Shown here: positions 1 to 8,813 of the stretch, one piece after another
Numbering within the stretch: the first letter of the stretch is position 1
How the letters are laid out: every line of letters starts with the position of its first letter
Source: Pirellulales bacterium
GTDB taxonomy: Bacteria > Planctomycetota > Planctomycetia > Pirellulales > JADZDJ01
Assembly (NCBI GenBank): GCA_020851115.1
Contig: JADZDJ010000299.1
Location: 1-38,917, forward strand
Length of the DNA stretch: 38,917 nucleotides
Direction of reading: 5' to 3'
Program-made: the position numbers and the translations under genes
The notes under the pieces: model-generated
Databases searched by the model: none
What the model saw: only the letters and a program-made list of their open reading frames with translations
What the model was told of the DNA's origin: nothing

Positions 1-2
1 AC

Positions 3-116
3 GGGGTAATCGCCGCGCTTCGTGCCGAAGGCGTAAAGAACATCGCTGCCGCCCTACGAAAAAATGCCCTCAAAGTCCCTCGCCTCCTCGCCAAACTTGG
101 CTTTGTGAAAAAGTGA
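3..116 (+). CDS. C-terminal tail of a truncated ORF, possibly transposase
   Basis: An open frame enters from the left edge and ends at TGA 114-116, giving 37 residues that end in LLAKLGFVKK. The pattern 'NIAAALRKNALKVPRLLAKLG' is short, basic and amphipathic. It resembles the extreme C-terminus of DDE transposases, but that is a resemblance from memory and not a proven match. The body of the gene lies outside the window. The nominal GTG at 113 of the next open frame overlaps this stop, which argues that the sigma factor downstream starts later. It could equally be the tail of an unrelated small basic protein. Confidence 0.35.
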   Translation, partial: GVIAALRAEGVKNIAAALRKNALKVPRLLAKLGFVKK

Positions 117-223
117 AAGGCCCTGGCTCAGTCGGCGCGGCAGTTTGCATTTCTCGCATAAACCGCTACGATGACGCCTGGGTTGTTCTCATAGATCGGT
201 GGTTTTCTGGACGCGCAATCTTT

Positions 224-835
224 ATGCCGCCCGATGAAATAGCCGACGACGGTTTGGTCATCCGCGTCCGCGCCGGCGACGCCGATGCACTGGGTGAGTT
301 TCTCGTCGCTCGTCGCCCGCAGTTGATGGCCTTTCTCGAACGGCGATTGGGGGCCGGCCTGCGTCGCAAGATTGAGCCGGACGATTTGTTTCAGGATGTG
401 AGCGCTGAAGCGGTGCGGTCGCTGGGCGACGTCGATCTGAACGAGCGCGATCCATTCAATTGGCTCTGCCAGGTCGCCGAGCGGCGGATCATTGATGCGC
501 ATCGTCGTTTCTTCGGCAGCCAAAAACGGGACGCCGGTCGAGAAGTCTCGCTCAATGCAGGGGGCGTCGACACCAGCCGCGGCGGCCTGATCAATCTGCT
601 CGTGGCCAGCATGACGACCGCCAGCCAGGCTTTTTCGCGCGATCAGCGTCAGATGCGCTTGCTGTCTGCTCTCGACCAATTGCCGGAAGAGCACCGCGAA
701 GCGCTTAAGCTGCGCTATCTCGAAGGGTTGCCGTCGAAGCAAATCGCCGAGAAGCTTAACAAGACCGACGGCGCGATCCGCGTCATGCTCACCCGCTCGC
801 TGGCGAAATTGCAGCAGATCTTGGAAGCGACGTGA
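224..835 (+). CDS. ECF-type sigma-70 family RNA polymerase sigma factor
   Basis: Protein of 203 residues with the two-domain layout of extracytoplasmic-function sigma factors. Region 2 spans roughly residues 20-95, with the core-binding motif 'IEPDDLFQDV' and a following 'FNWLCQVAERRIIDAHRR' helix. A variable linker follows, and region 4 lies near the C-terminus ('LDQLPEEHREALKLRYLEG' then a helix-turn-helix 'PSKQIAEKLNKTDGAIRV'). It should direct RNA polymerase to a small regulon. The open frame extends back to GTG 113, but that extension overlaps the preceding gene's stop and has no sigma similarity, so ATG 224 is preferred. No anti-sigma gene is adjacent; the next gene is an oxidoreductase. 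The regulon cannot be told from sequence. Confidence 0.88.
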   Translation: MPPDEIADDGLVIRVRAGDADALGEFLVARRPQLMAFLERRLGAGLRRKIEPDDLFQDVSAEAVRSLGDVDLNERDPFNWLCQVAERRIIDAHRRFFGSQKRDAGREVSLNAGGVDTSRGGLINLLVASMTTASQAFSRDQRQMRLLSALDQLPEEHREALKLRYLEGLPSKQIAEKLNKTDGAIRVMLTRSLAKLQQILEAT

Positions 836-1017
836 ATCGCCGCTCCGCCGACGCTTTCCGGTTTGGCGCCCGCGAAAACCATCACCGTTTCACGGCGCGC
901 GGAAAATTGCGGGCTGAGGCGGCAAGACTACTGCTGCCGCGCCAGATTTGCTAAAACACGGACTCGACACTTCACGTCATTGATTTCCCCAAAAACTCAG
1001 ATTCCGGAGCATCGACC

Positions 1018-2214
1018 ATGCCCACAAACGGCGCACTCAATCGCAAACTACGAATGGCCCTCGTCGGCGGCGGCCAAGGGGCCTTCATCGGCCGCGTCCA
1101 CGCCACGGCCGCCGTGCTCGACAATCGAGCGGCTTTGGTGGCCGGCGCTCTTTCGAGCGATCCGGCACGCGCCAAAGCTTCGGCCACCGATTACGATATC
1201 CCTGCCGACCGAGCATACGGCTCTTATCGCGAGTTGATCGACACAGAAAAGGCATTACCGGCGGACAAGCGCGTCGACTTCGTCTCCGTCGCCACGCCGA
1301 ACCACACGCACTTCGAAATCGCCAAAGCCGCGGCCGAGGCGGGATTTAACGTGGTTTGCGACAAGCCGATGACGTTCGATTTGCCGCAGGCCGAACAGTT
1401 AGCCGATGCGGTCGATCGGAGCGGCGTCGTGTTCGCCGTAAGTCACAATTACACAGGTTATCCCTTAGTGCGCCAGGCGCGCGAAATGATCGCCCATGGT
1501 GAGTTGGGGGAAATTAATGCCGTTCGCGTTTTTTATATTCAAGGCTGGCTGCGGACGCGGCTCGAATCGCAGGATCAAAAGCAAGCCGCCTGGCGAACCG
1601 ATCCGAAAAAGAGTGGCGCGGCCGGGTGCTTTGGCGATATCGCGACACACGCCTATAACCTCGCTCGTTATACAACGGGCTTGCTGCCGGAATCGGTGAG
1701 CGCTCACTTGAAGATTTTTGAACCGGGCCGCGCGCTCGACGATTATGGCTGTGCCATCGTGCGATTCGAAAACGGCGCGCTCGGCACCGTGACGGCTTCT
1801 CAAATCAGCCACGGCCGCGAAAACGATTTATGGATTGAAATCGACGGCTCCAAAGGCGCCCTCGAATGGCATCAAGAAGATCCGAACAAAATGTGGCTGC
1901 GCCGCAACGGTCACCCGCACGCCCTCTACACCCGCGATCCGAATGCCCCGTATACCAACGACTCTGGCAAAGCCGCTTGCCGCCTGCCAAGTGGACATCC
2001 CGAGGGGCTTTTCGAGGCGTTTGCCAACGTCTACCGCAGCGCCTTCGACAGCATGGTGCTGCGAGCTGGCGGCCACAAATTTCCGACGGTCGATACGATC
2101 TATCCCAACGTCAACGATGGGGTAGAGGGGATGTATTTCATCCAACAGTGCGTCGCTTCAAGCGCCGAAAACGGCGCCTGGCTGCCGCTGCGACACAAAC
2201 GGGCGCGGAAATAG
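1018..2214 (+). CDS. Gfo/Idh/MocA family oxidoreductase
   Basis: Protein of 398 residues with an N-terminal Rossmann fold. The dinucleotide-binding stretch 'VGGGQGAFIGRVH' is at about residues 16-28, and 'VCDKPMTFD' near residue 120 corresponds to the family's EKP motif, with Asp for Glu. The C-terminal half is the alpha/beta domain that forms the substrate pocket, including 'GCFGDIATHAYNL', where the family's catalytic His lies. Members oxidise or reduce sugars, inositols and related polyols with NAD(P). Substrate cannot be assigned. GGAG lies about 8 bases ahead of ATG 1018. It stands alone: convergent with proS downstream and about 180 bases after the sigma gene. There is no Tat or Sec signal, so it is probably cytoplasmic. 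Confidence 0.9.
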   Translation: MPTNGALNRKLRMALVGGGQGAFIGRVHATAAVLDNRAALVAGALSSDPARAKASATDYDIPADRAYGSYRELIDTEKALPADKRVDFVSVATPNHTHFEIAKAAAEAGFNVVCDKPMTFDLPQAEQLADAVDRSGVVFAVSHNYTGYPLVRQAREMIAHGELGEINAVRVFYIQGWLRTRLESQDQKQAAWRTDPKKSGAAGCFGDIATHAYNLARYTTGLLPESVSAHLKIFEPGRALDDYGCAIVRFENGALGTVTASQISHGRENDLWIEIDGSKGALEWHQEDPNKMWLRRNGHPHALYTRDPNAPYTNDSGKAACRLPSGHPEGLFEAFANVYRSAFDSMVLRAGGHKFPTVDTIYPNVNDGVEGMYFIQQCVASSAENGAWLPLRHKRARK

Positions 2215-2450
2215 TGATTGCACACCGTCCGAGACATGGTGGAAAACAGGGGAGCGGCATACGAAAACGAGGCATCTCCAAGAACACCGCTGCGACGATC
2301 CGTGAAGTCTGACGAAATCATTGGAGGAGTGCTTGCTGCTTCATTGCAATAATCGTCACGAGGCCTGTCGCAGCGGCGTTGAACGGCCATGAGACGACTT
2401 TGCTTTCGCATCTACGGGCAGTTTGTCCGAAGGCGCAGCAGTCATCCTTT

Positions 2451-3983
2451 TCAATACGCCTTCGCGAGCACCACCCGTCGCTCGACTGGCTGCCCCGTGA
2501 CGATGCACTTGCCTGGCTCTGGCTCGCAGCCATCGACTGCGCCGGCTTGCGGCAGGCAGCGAATGGTCACTTTCATCTCGCCCAGCACCTGCAGTGCTTC
2601 GGGCGATTCGCTGATGTGGCTTAGTGCAAAGCCGCCGTGGATCTCTGGCGAATCCGCGTTTTTTGGCGTGAACCAGGCTTTGAATTCGTCAAGCTTGTCG
2701 ATTCTCCGCGTGTTCGCCGTGCGATGTTCGAGCGCCCGCTGGAATAGGTTCGCTTGGATCTCTTTCAAGGTTGCGCCAATGTTGGCCACAAATTGACCTC
2801 GCGCCACACTTGACTTTTCACTCGGCTGATCGCGCCGCGCCATGAACACGGAGTCGCCCGCCATGTCGCGCGGCCCAATTTCCAATCGAATCGGCACGCC
2901 GCGCTTCACATGCTGCCAGGCCTTGTCGCCGCCTCGTAAGTCGCGGGCGTCAATATGAACGCGCACCGGCTCACGTTCGTACGCTTGCGATTTCAATTCC
3001 GCCTCCAACGTTCGACAGAAATCCATCACGGACGATTTCTCATCGTCCGAGCGGAAGATTGGCAAGATCACGACGTGCAATGGCGCAAGCCGCGGCGGCA
3101 GGACGAGACCATCGTCGTCGCCGTGCGTCATAATCAGTCCGCCGACGAGCCGCGTGCTGACGCCCCACGAAGTCGTCCAGCAGTATTCTTCGCGCCCCTC
3201 GTTGGATAAGAACTTGATCTCTTGCGCCTTCGAAAAATTTTGTCCCAAAAAATGGGAAGTGCCTGCCTGCAGCGCCTTGCGATCCTGCATCATCGCTTCA
3301 ATCGCGTAGGTATCGACCGCGCCAGGAAACCGTTCGCCGGCCGTCTTTTCGCCTTTGATGACCGGCATGGCCATGAAATCCTGGGCAAAGGTTGCGTAAA
3401 CGTCGAGCATCTTCAGCGTCTCTTCGACGGCTTCTGCCTTGGTCGCGTGGGCTGTGTGACCTTCTTGCCAAAGGAACTCCGCCGTGCGTAAAAACAGTCG
3501 TGTGCGCATCTCCCAGCGCACGACGTTCGCCCATTGATTAATCAAAATCGGCAAGTCGCGATACGACTGCACCCATTTGGCGTACATCGAGCCAATGATT
3601 GTCTCGCTGGTTGGCCGCACCACCAGCGGCTCGTCCAGCGGCCCTGTTGGAACAAGTCTTCCATCGGGTCCGGCTTCGAGTCGATGGTGCGTCACCACTG
3701 CGCATTCCTTGGCAAAGCCCTCCACATGCTGCGCTTCCTTTTCTAAAAAGCTGAGCGGAATGAACAGTGGGAAATACGCATTTTCGTGCCCGGTCTCTTT
3801 GAACATCCGATCGAGCGCTTTTTGGATGTTCTCCCACACCGCATAGCCCCAGGGCTTGATGACCATGCAGCCTCGAACCGGCGAAACTTCGGCCAAGTCG
3901 GCGGCTTTGATCACTTGTTGATACCACTCGGGGTAGTCTGCCTGCCGAGTGGGGCTAATTGCGTTTTTGGGCGGCTTGGCCAT
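2451..3983 (-). CDS. proS: Prolyl-tRNA synthetase, archaeal/eukaryal type
   Basis: Class II aminoacyl-tRNA synthetase of about 510 residues that charges tRNA-Pro. Visible landmarks are the motif 2 region ('VVRPTSETIIGSMYAKW', then 'INQWANVVRWEMRTRLFLRTAEF'), the motif 3 region near 'WGVSTRLVGGLIMTHGDDDG', and an anticodon-binding domain ('LAPLHVVILPIF'). The roughly 180-residue editing insertion of E. coli-type ProRS is absent. The C-terminus ends in Tyr ('VVLAKAY') as in the archaeal/eukaryal-like form, and a Cys-containing segment 'CEPEPGKCIVTG' sits near the end. The start at 3983 is chosen because AAAGGAA lies 8-9 bases upstream and similarity begins there. An in-frame extension to 4109 shows no family similarity. 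It is divergent from the large gene at 4492. Confidence 0.95.
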   Translation of the reverse strand: MAKPPKNAISPTRQADYPEWYQQVIKAADLAEVSPVRGCMVIKPWGYAVWENIQKALDRMFKETGHENAYFPLFIPLSFLEKEAQHVEGFAKECAVVTHHRLEAGPDGRLVPTGPLDEPLVVRPTSETIIGSMYAKWVQSYRDLPILINQWANVVRWEMRTRLFLRTAEFLWQEGHTAHATKAEAVEETLKMLDVYATFAQDFMAMPVIKGEKTAGERFPGAVDTYAIEAMMQDRKALQAGTSHFLGQNFSKAQEIKFLSNEGREEYCWTTSWGVSTRLVGGLIMTHGDDDGLVLPPRLAPLHVVILPIFRSDDEKSSVMDFCRTLEAELKSQAYEREPVRVHIDARDLRGGDKAWQHVKRGVPIRLEIGPRDMAGDSVFMARRDQPSEKSSVARGQFVANIGATLKEIQANLFQRALEHRTANTRRIDKLDEFKAWFTPKNADSPEIHGGFALSHISESPEALQVLGEMKVTIRCLPQAGAVDGCEPEPGKCIVTGQPVERRVVLAKAY

Positions 3984-4491
3984 CGAGGTTCCTTTCATGG
4001 TGGCAATCCAACGTCGATTTGAAGGCGGCATTTTAGGGAAAGTTTTCGTTGGGCCGCAAGGATATTGTGACTCCTTGGCCCTACCACGGCGGTTCCAATT
4101 CGGAGCCATCCCGCCGGAAATCTTGCCGCCGCCACTGCATCCTTACGCGCAATTCGAGGTATCCATCGTCCATGACCGGGCAGAGGATTCGTCTGCCCTG
4201 CGCGATCGCCAGCGGTATTTTGGGGGAATATAGCAGTGGATTCCGGCGTTTTTATTCATGACGCGTCATATTTGCATTCTGTGGCGTCCGCAATCTTTGC
4301 GCCACCGGAACGCCCGAAAATTTAAGACTTTCTGATTCCATTGCTGGTTCGCAGACTTCCGATCTTACGGAATGGCGAGACAGGTGCGCGTGCCTGTCGA
4401 GGCGTCTCTCATCGTCGAATGGGATTGCCCGGTAGGTCGGCGATGGGATTCGCGCCATGCAAAGTGCTGCAACATTGGAGCAATCGTAGCT
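3984..4491. other. Divergent intergenic region between proS and a large gene
   Basis: A 508-base gap between two genes transcribed away from each other, so it should contain both promoters. No convincing -35/-10 pair was seen. The only symmetrical site noted is a 12-base palindrome, listed separately. Open frames extend from both flanking genes into this gap but have no recognisable protein similarity. Confidence 0.6.
4258..4269. promoter_or_regulatory. 12-base perfect palindrome ATGACGCGTCAT, candidate operator
   Basis: ATGACGCGTCAT is perfectly self-complementary. It lies about 275 bases from the proS start and about 220 bases ahead of the gene at 4492. A palindrome of this length in a divergent promoter region could bind a dimeric regulator, but it may also be chance. 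No second copy was noticed nearby. Confidence 0.25.
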
Positions 4492-7083
4492 ATGTCGTCT
4501 GAACGCCGTAGTCCGTGGTGGCCGTATTTGCTGGTGCTAGCAGGTCTGTTTGTGCTGAGCGTGGCCGTGCCCCGCAGGTGGCAGGTCGCCAAAATTGACC
4601 ACCGGCCCAGTAATCCGGCGCACCACAACGTGGCAATGCAGCCGAAGCCAATGCCGGTGCGGCCCGTTATTGTGCCGCCGATGCCAGAATCGAAGAGCGC
4701 TGTCGCCCATCAGACGGACCAGCAACCCGTCGATCGCCATATTCCACCCTTGCCGCCCACGGCGGGGCTGCCAACCGTTGCGACCCATGCCGACCCCGTC
4801 GACGAATTTGCAGCAGTCAAGCCTTGGACCGAATTGGTGTCGCAAAAAATTGCCGACGCGCGGCGATTTCTTGCCGAACAACGGGAAGCAAAGGCTGCGA
4901 TTCAACCATCGTCGTCACAATCATTGGTCGGTGCCCACACCGATGCTGCTTGCGATGGCGAATCAAGGCTGGCCTCGGTGTTAATCCGACGCACGCTCAC
5001 TTCGGGCCAACTCCTGGCGATTCCCGCGGTTACGTGGCCCTTGCCGGAAAGCCTGCTCCATCAACTGGAACGACTCTCGCAATCCCTGGAATGCCGCGAA
5101 TGGGCGATTGCCGCCAAGGAATTGTGCGAATCGCTGGCGGCCACGCCAATCGACGAAACCAGGGACTCGCTGGCGATCGTCGCACAATTACAAACAGTGA
5201 CCGCGCAAGCCGACGGAGTTGCCGGCGAAGTGCATGATCCATATGCCGCGGCTGAGCTTCGTCGAGCGCAATATGCCTTGCAGCGTCGCTTGCTGGCCTG
5301 GGAATTGACGGCAAAAGCCGGCGACCACGGCACGACGTTTGCTAACGTGCTCAGCGGCGACGAGCGGCGCACCAAGTTGGTCAATACGGCCGCTGGTGTA
5401 CGAACCTATTTGGATACGATCGCGCACGGCGATGCCTGGGCAAAATATTTGGCGCTCGACGAAATTGCACGGTTGGCATCGGCTGGATCATCCGCTTCAA
5501 GCGACGAGGTTAGAATCTCCGCCCGGCGCATTCTCAATTTGTTGTCCCCCGTCGAAGCCACACCGGCGCAGCGCCGTGTGTTGGGGGATCAAACGGTTCG
5601 ATCGCTGGCCGAGCAATTGCACGGTCTGGCCAGTGAACCGACCGACAATCGGGAACTGCTGGTGAACATTGAGCGGTACGAGACGAGCCGGCGATCGAGC
5701 GACGCGGTTGCCCTGGTCGAAATTCAGCAACGATTGAACTGGTCTGGCGACGCGACCGATCGAGAACTGGCCAGCCACATCGAGAATCATTACCGCAACG
5801 CCAACATTCGCGCGGCGCTTTCCAAGGAATTGCTCCAGCGTCTGGCGCCCCCGCCCATGACCACTTATGACCAAGTCGCCGAAGTGATTGTTGGTGCGTC
5901 GGTGCAAGGGCAGAGTGTCAACACGATCGAATTCCAAGTAAAGCTAATCCCCGATACACGCCGCATCCACCTGTGGCTCGAAGCATGTGGCATGGTTTTC
6001 TCGCGCACACAATCCTCCAGCGGTCCGGCAACCATGAACAACCGGGGTTCGGCCCATTTCATCGTTCGAAAGGCGGTCCTGCTCGACCAGCAAGGACTCG
6101 GCGTCGGTCAGGCCTCGACTGAAGCCGACACCCGTTCGCAGTTGGTCGGAGTACGCACAAATTTCGATGGCATTCCGCTGGTAGGACCAATGGTCCGCAA
6201 CTATGCCGCCTCGCAATACGACGAAATGCGCGAGCAAGCCCGTTGGGAATCGCGTGAAAAAGTGGCTGCGCGGGCCGGCGAGCGCGTGAATCTCGAAGTC
6301 AACAAGCGTTTGCAGGACGTCGAGGATCGAGTGCGGCGAGAAATACTTGGACCTTTGGCAAATTTGGGCCTGGACCTCGACCCGATTTCGATGGAAACCG
6401 CGGCCGAGCGCGCGACGCTGCGGCTGCGGCTGGCCGGACTGCACCAACTCGGCAGTCACACGGCGCGGCCGCAAGCGCCTTCCGATAGTCTGGCGAGCGT
6501 GCAAATTCACGAATCGGCGCTCAACAATGCGCTGGATCAACTGCAACTTTCTGGCCGTTCGTTCGAGTTGCCCGAACTGTATCGACACTTGGCCAAGCGA
6601 TTGAGCCGCCCAGAACCGAGACTGCCGGCAGACCTGCCCGACGGCGTGCAAATTACGTTTGCTGATCTAGATCCGGTGCGCATCCGTGGCGACGAAGACA
6701 AGTTGCGGCTGACCATGGCGATCAAAGAACTCCGCCAAGGTTCGCGAAGCTGGCACGATTTTGAAATCTCGACGACTTATAAGCCCGAAGTCTACGGCCG
6801 CATCGTCAAGCTCGCGCGCGACGGCATCATCGACCTGGACGGCGAAGCGTACAAAGGCAAAGCGGAGTTCGCCCTGCGCGGCATCTTTAGTAAAATATTA
6901 TCGCGCGAAAAGACACTCAACCTCGTGCCACCGGCAATCGTCGAACATCCCCGCATGGCAGACCTGTGTATTACGCAATGCACCATCGAAGATGGCTGGC
7001 TGGGGATTGCTCTTGGCCCCGATCGCACGATCGTCCGCAGTGACGAAGCGAAGCATCTCATTCCCCAAATTTTGCGCAAATAG
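4492..7083 (+). CDS. Large membrane-anchored protein of unknown function
   Basis: Protein of 863 residues not recognised as any named family. A single hydrophobic segment at residues about 8-26 ('WPYLLVLAGLFVLSVAVP') follows a short basic start, consistent with a signal anchor that leaves the rest outside the cytoplasmic membrane. A Pro-rich stretch (residues 45-80) follows, then a long mainly helical region, then a C-terminal half with beta-rich segments such as 'VQITFADLDPVRIRGDEDKLRL' (truncated here to key residues VQITF, DPVRI, KLRLTM). ATG 4492 is chosen because the hydrophobic segment then lies at the N-terminus and GGAG lies about 12 bases upstream; the frame is open to 4372. It stands alone, divergent from proS. 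The C-terminal half could be a lipid- or ligand-binding fold, which is speculation. Confidence 0.75.
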   Translation: MSSERRSPWWPYLLVLAGLFVLSVAVPRRWQVAKIDHRPSNPAHHNVAMQPKPMPVRPVIVPPMPESKSAVAHQTDQQPVDRHIPPLPPTAGLPTVATHADPVDEFAAVKPWTELVSQKIADARRFLAEQREAKAAIQPSSSQSLVGAHTDAACDGESRLASVLIRRTLTSGQLLAIPAVTWPLPESLLHQLERLSQSLECREWAIAAKELCESLAATPIDETRDSLAIVAQLQTVTAQADGVAGEVHDPYAAAELRRAQYALQRRLLAWELTAKAGDHGTTFANVLSGDERRTKLVNTAAGVRTYLDTIAHGDAWAKYLALDEIARLASAGSSASSDEVRISARRILNLLSPVEATPAQRRVLGDQTVRSLAEQLHGLASEPTDNRELLVNIERYETSRRSSDAVALVEIQQRLNWSGDATDRELASHIENHYRNANIRAALSKELLQRLAPPPMTTYDQVAEVIVGASVQGQSVNTIEFQVKLIPDTRRIHLWLEACGMVFSRTQSSSGPATMNNRGSAHFIVRKAVLLDQQGLGVGQASTEADTRSQLVGVRTNFDGIPLVGPMVRNYAASQYDEMREQARWESREKVAARAGERVNLEVNKRLQDVEDRVRREILGPLANLGLDLDPISMETAAERATLRLRLAGLHQLGSHTARPQAPSDSLASVQIHESALNNALDQLQLSGRSFELPELYRHLAKRLSRPEPRLPADLPDGVQITFADLDPVRIRGDEDKLRLTMAIKELRQGSRSWHDFEISTTYKPEVYGRIVKLARDGIIDLDGEAYKGKAEFALRGIFSKILSREKTLNLVPPAIVEHPRMADLCITQCTIEDGWLGIALGPDRTIVRSDEAKHLIPQILRK

Positions 7084-7503
7084 CCCCTCCCAATTGGGGT
7101 TATGAATCATCCGTCAAAGGCTAGCATTTTGGCGGGTTGTCGATTTTCAAGGATTTGTTTCGCTCAAACTCGGCCAAGCGATTGCCAGCGCTCACCTTGC
7201 AGGAGAAACGTCTGGAAAATCAACTTGGTCGCCGCGTCTCCCGATTCGTCGGGTCGGTATCCCCATTTGCCCAGCATGAAAAAACGATTCGCCCAGCCCC
7301 GTTGATTCGGCGGTTCAAGGGTCGATAAAATCCCCAGGGAACTGCCGCTGGCATGCTATTGCCCCGCAAGCCCGCTCGCAGTAGCTCCTTGCCGCGGAGC
7401 AAGAATTGTACGCTTGAACGGGCTTGATTGGCTTGAAAATACGAACAAATTCATCTCTCTCTCCTCAGAAACTCCACCCCCTCGAACCTAGCAGATTCAC
7501 CCT
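7084..7503. other. Intergenic region with a nested inverted repeat
   Basis: A 420-base gap. The only structure seen is a nested pair of inverted repeats at 7367-7426, listed separately. Short open frames here have no ribosome-binding site or recognisable product. Confidence 0.5.
7367..7426. repeat. Nested inverted repeat
   Basis: The outer arms CAAGCCCG (7367-7374) and CGGGCTTG (7419-7426) are perfectly complementary. They enclose an inner hairpin, GCTCC and GGAGC around a 7-base loop. It lies about 80 bases ahead of the first M16 gene and could be an RNA leader structure or the remains of a terminator. No run of T follows closely. Confidence 0.35.
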
Positions 7504-8736
7504 TTGGACTCGATTCTTTCCCATCAATTTGATAACGGGCTTTCGCTCGTCGCCGAGCCGATGCCATCGCTTGAATCCGCGGCAATGACGATCCTTGTTC
7601 CGGCCGGAGCCGTTCACGATTCCACGGACAAATGCGGGCTGGCCACGCTGGCGTGTGAAATGATGCTCCGCGGCTGCGGACCCCGCAGCAGCCGCGAGTT
7701 TATCACCGATCTGGAGAATCTTGGAGTTCAGCGGGGCGAATCGGTCGGCATTTCGCACGCCAGCTTCGGTGCGGCAACGCTGTCGAAAAACCTGCCAGCA
7801 GCAATCAAGATTTTTGCCGACTTGCTCCGCCGACCCCATCTGCCAGCCGATCAATTGGACGCTGGCCGCTTGGTGGTGTTGCAGGAATTGTCGGCGATCG
7901 ACGACGACCCGAGCCATAAGGTCATGCTGGAGCTCAAGCGGCACCACTATCCTGACCCTTGGGGCCGCCCAAGTGAAGGCGAAAAGCCGGCCGTCGAGTC
8001 GATGACCATCGACGATGTCCGCGCGCACTATCAACATTTTTTTCGCCCCAACGGTACGATCATCGGTGTGGCCGGCCGAATCAATTGGCCCGCACTGAGA
8101 GATCAGATTGGCGAGCTATTCGCCGACTGGAAACCGATCGCTGCCGAACTACCGGCCGCAGGAGCGACTGGCAAGCAACTGGAGCATTTTCCGCACGAAT
8201 CGAACCAAACACAAATTGGAATTGCTTACCCGACCGTACCGTATCGGCATGCCGACTATTTTCGCGCATCCGGCGCGGTCGGCGTTCTGAGCGGCGGCAT
8301 GAGTTCGCGGCTGTTCACCGAAGTGCGCGAGAAACGCGGCCTGTGCTATTCGGTTTATGCAAGTTATCACACGCAACGCGAGCGTGCATGCGTGCTCTGC
8401 TACGCTGGCAGCAGTTCCGACCGAGCTCAAGAAACTCTCGATGTCACGCTCGGCGAACTGCAACGACTGGCGAATGGCATCGAAGCCGCGGAACTTGCGC
8501 GACTCAAAGCGCGCGTCAAGAGCTCACTGATTATGCAAGGTGAATCCAGCGCGGCCCGTAGTGGGGCAGTGGCCCGCGACTGGTATCACCTAGGCCGACC
8601 GCGGACGCTGGAGGAACTTGGCAAGCTCGTCGATGAACTGACGGTCGAATCCATTAACGAATATCTACGAGCCAATCCGCCCCAGAATTTTACGGTAGTC
8701 ACCCTCGGCCCAGCGGCACTGAGCGTATCCGCGTAG
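7504..8736 (+). CDS. M16 peptidase-family protein lacking the zinc motif
   Basis: Protein of 410 residues with the two-domain M16 (pitrilysin/MPP) fold. Where active members carry HxxEH, this one reads 'CGLATLACEMMLRG' (about residues 44-57), so the metal ligands are absent. Near residues 275-285 it keeps the conserved 'VREKRGLCYSVYASY', whose Arg and Tyr bind substrate in this family. It is therefore likely the substrate-holding partner of the next gene, which shows the opposite pattern. The start must be TTG 7504: an in-frame TAG at 7489 closes the frame just upstream and the domain begins a few residues in. There is no signal peptide. The gap to the next gene's ATG is 77 bases, consistent with co-transcription. 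Confidence 0.88.
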   Translation: MDSILSHQFDNGLSLVAEPMPSLESAAMTILVPAGAVHDSTDKCGLATLACEMMLRGCGPRSSREFITDLENLGVQRGESVGISHASFGAATLSKNLPAAIKIFADLLRRPHLPADQLDAGRLVVLQELSAIDDDPSHKVMLELKRHHYPDPWGRPSEGEKPAVESMTIDDVRAHYQHFFRPNGTIIGVAGRINWPALRDQIGELFADWKPIAAELPAAGATGKQLEHFPHESNQTQIGIAYPTVPYRHADYFRASGAVGVLSGGMSSRLFTEVREKRGLCYSVYASYHTQRERACVLCYAGSSSDRAQETLDVTLGELQRLANGIEAAELARLKARVKSSLIMQGESSAARSGAVARDWYHLGRPRTLEELGKLVDELTVESINEYLRANPPQNFTVVTLGPAALSVSA

Positions 8737-8813
8737 GAGACGAACCACTGCGTCGATCGAATCGCGCTGGAACATTGAACGACAGATTGCACCCGATACA
8801 ACGCGAATCTCCC

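Noticed and set aside
113-223. N-terminal extension of the ECF sigma factor from GTG 113
   Set aside because: It overlaps the stop of the preceding frame and has no sigma similarity; ATG 224 is a better start.
7137-7328. 63-codon plus-strand frame after the large protein gene
   Set aside because: Starts at TTG without a ribosome-binding site and shows no similarity.
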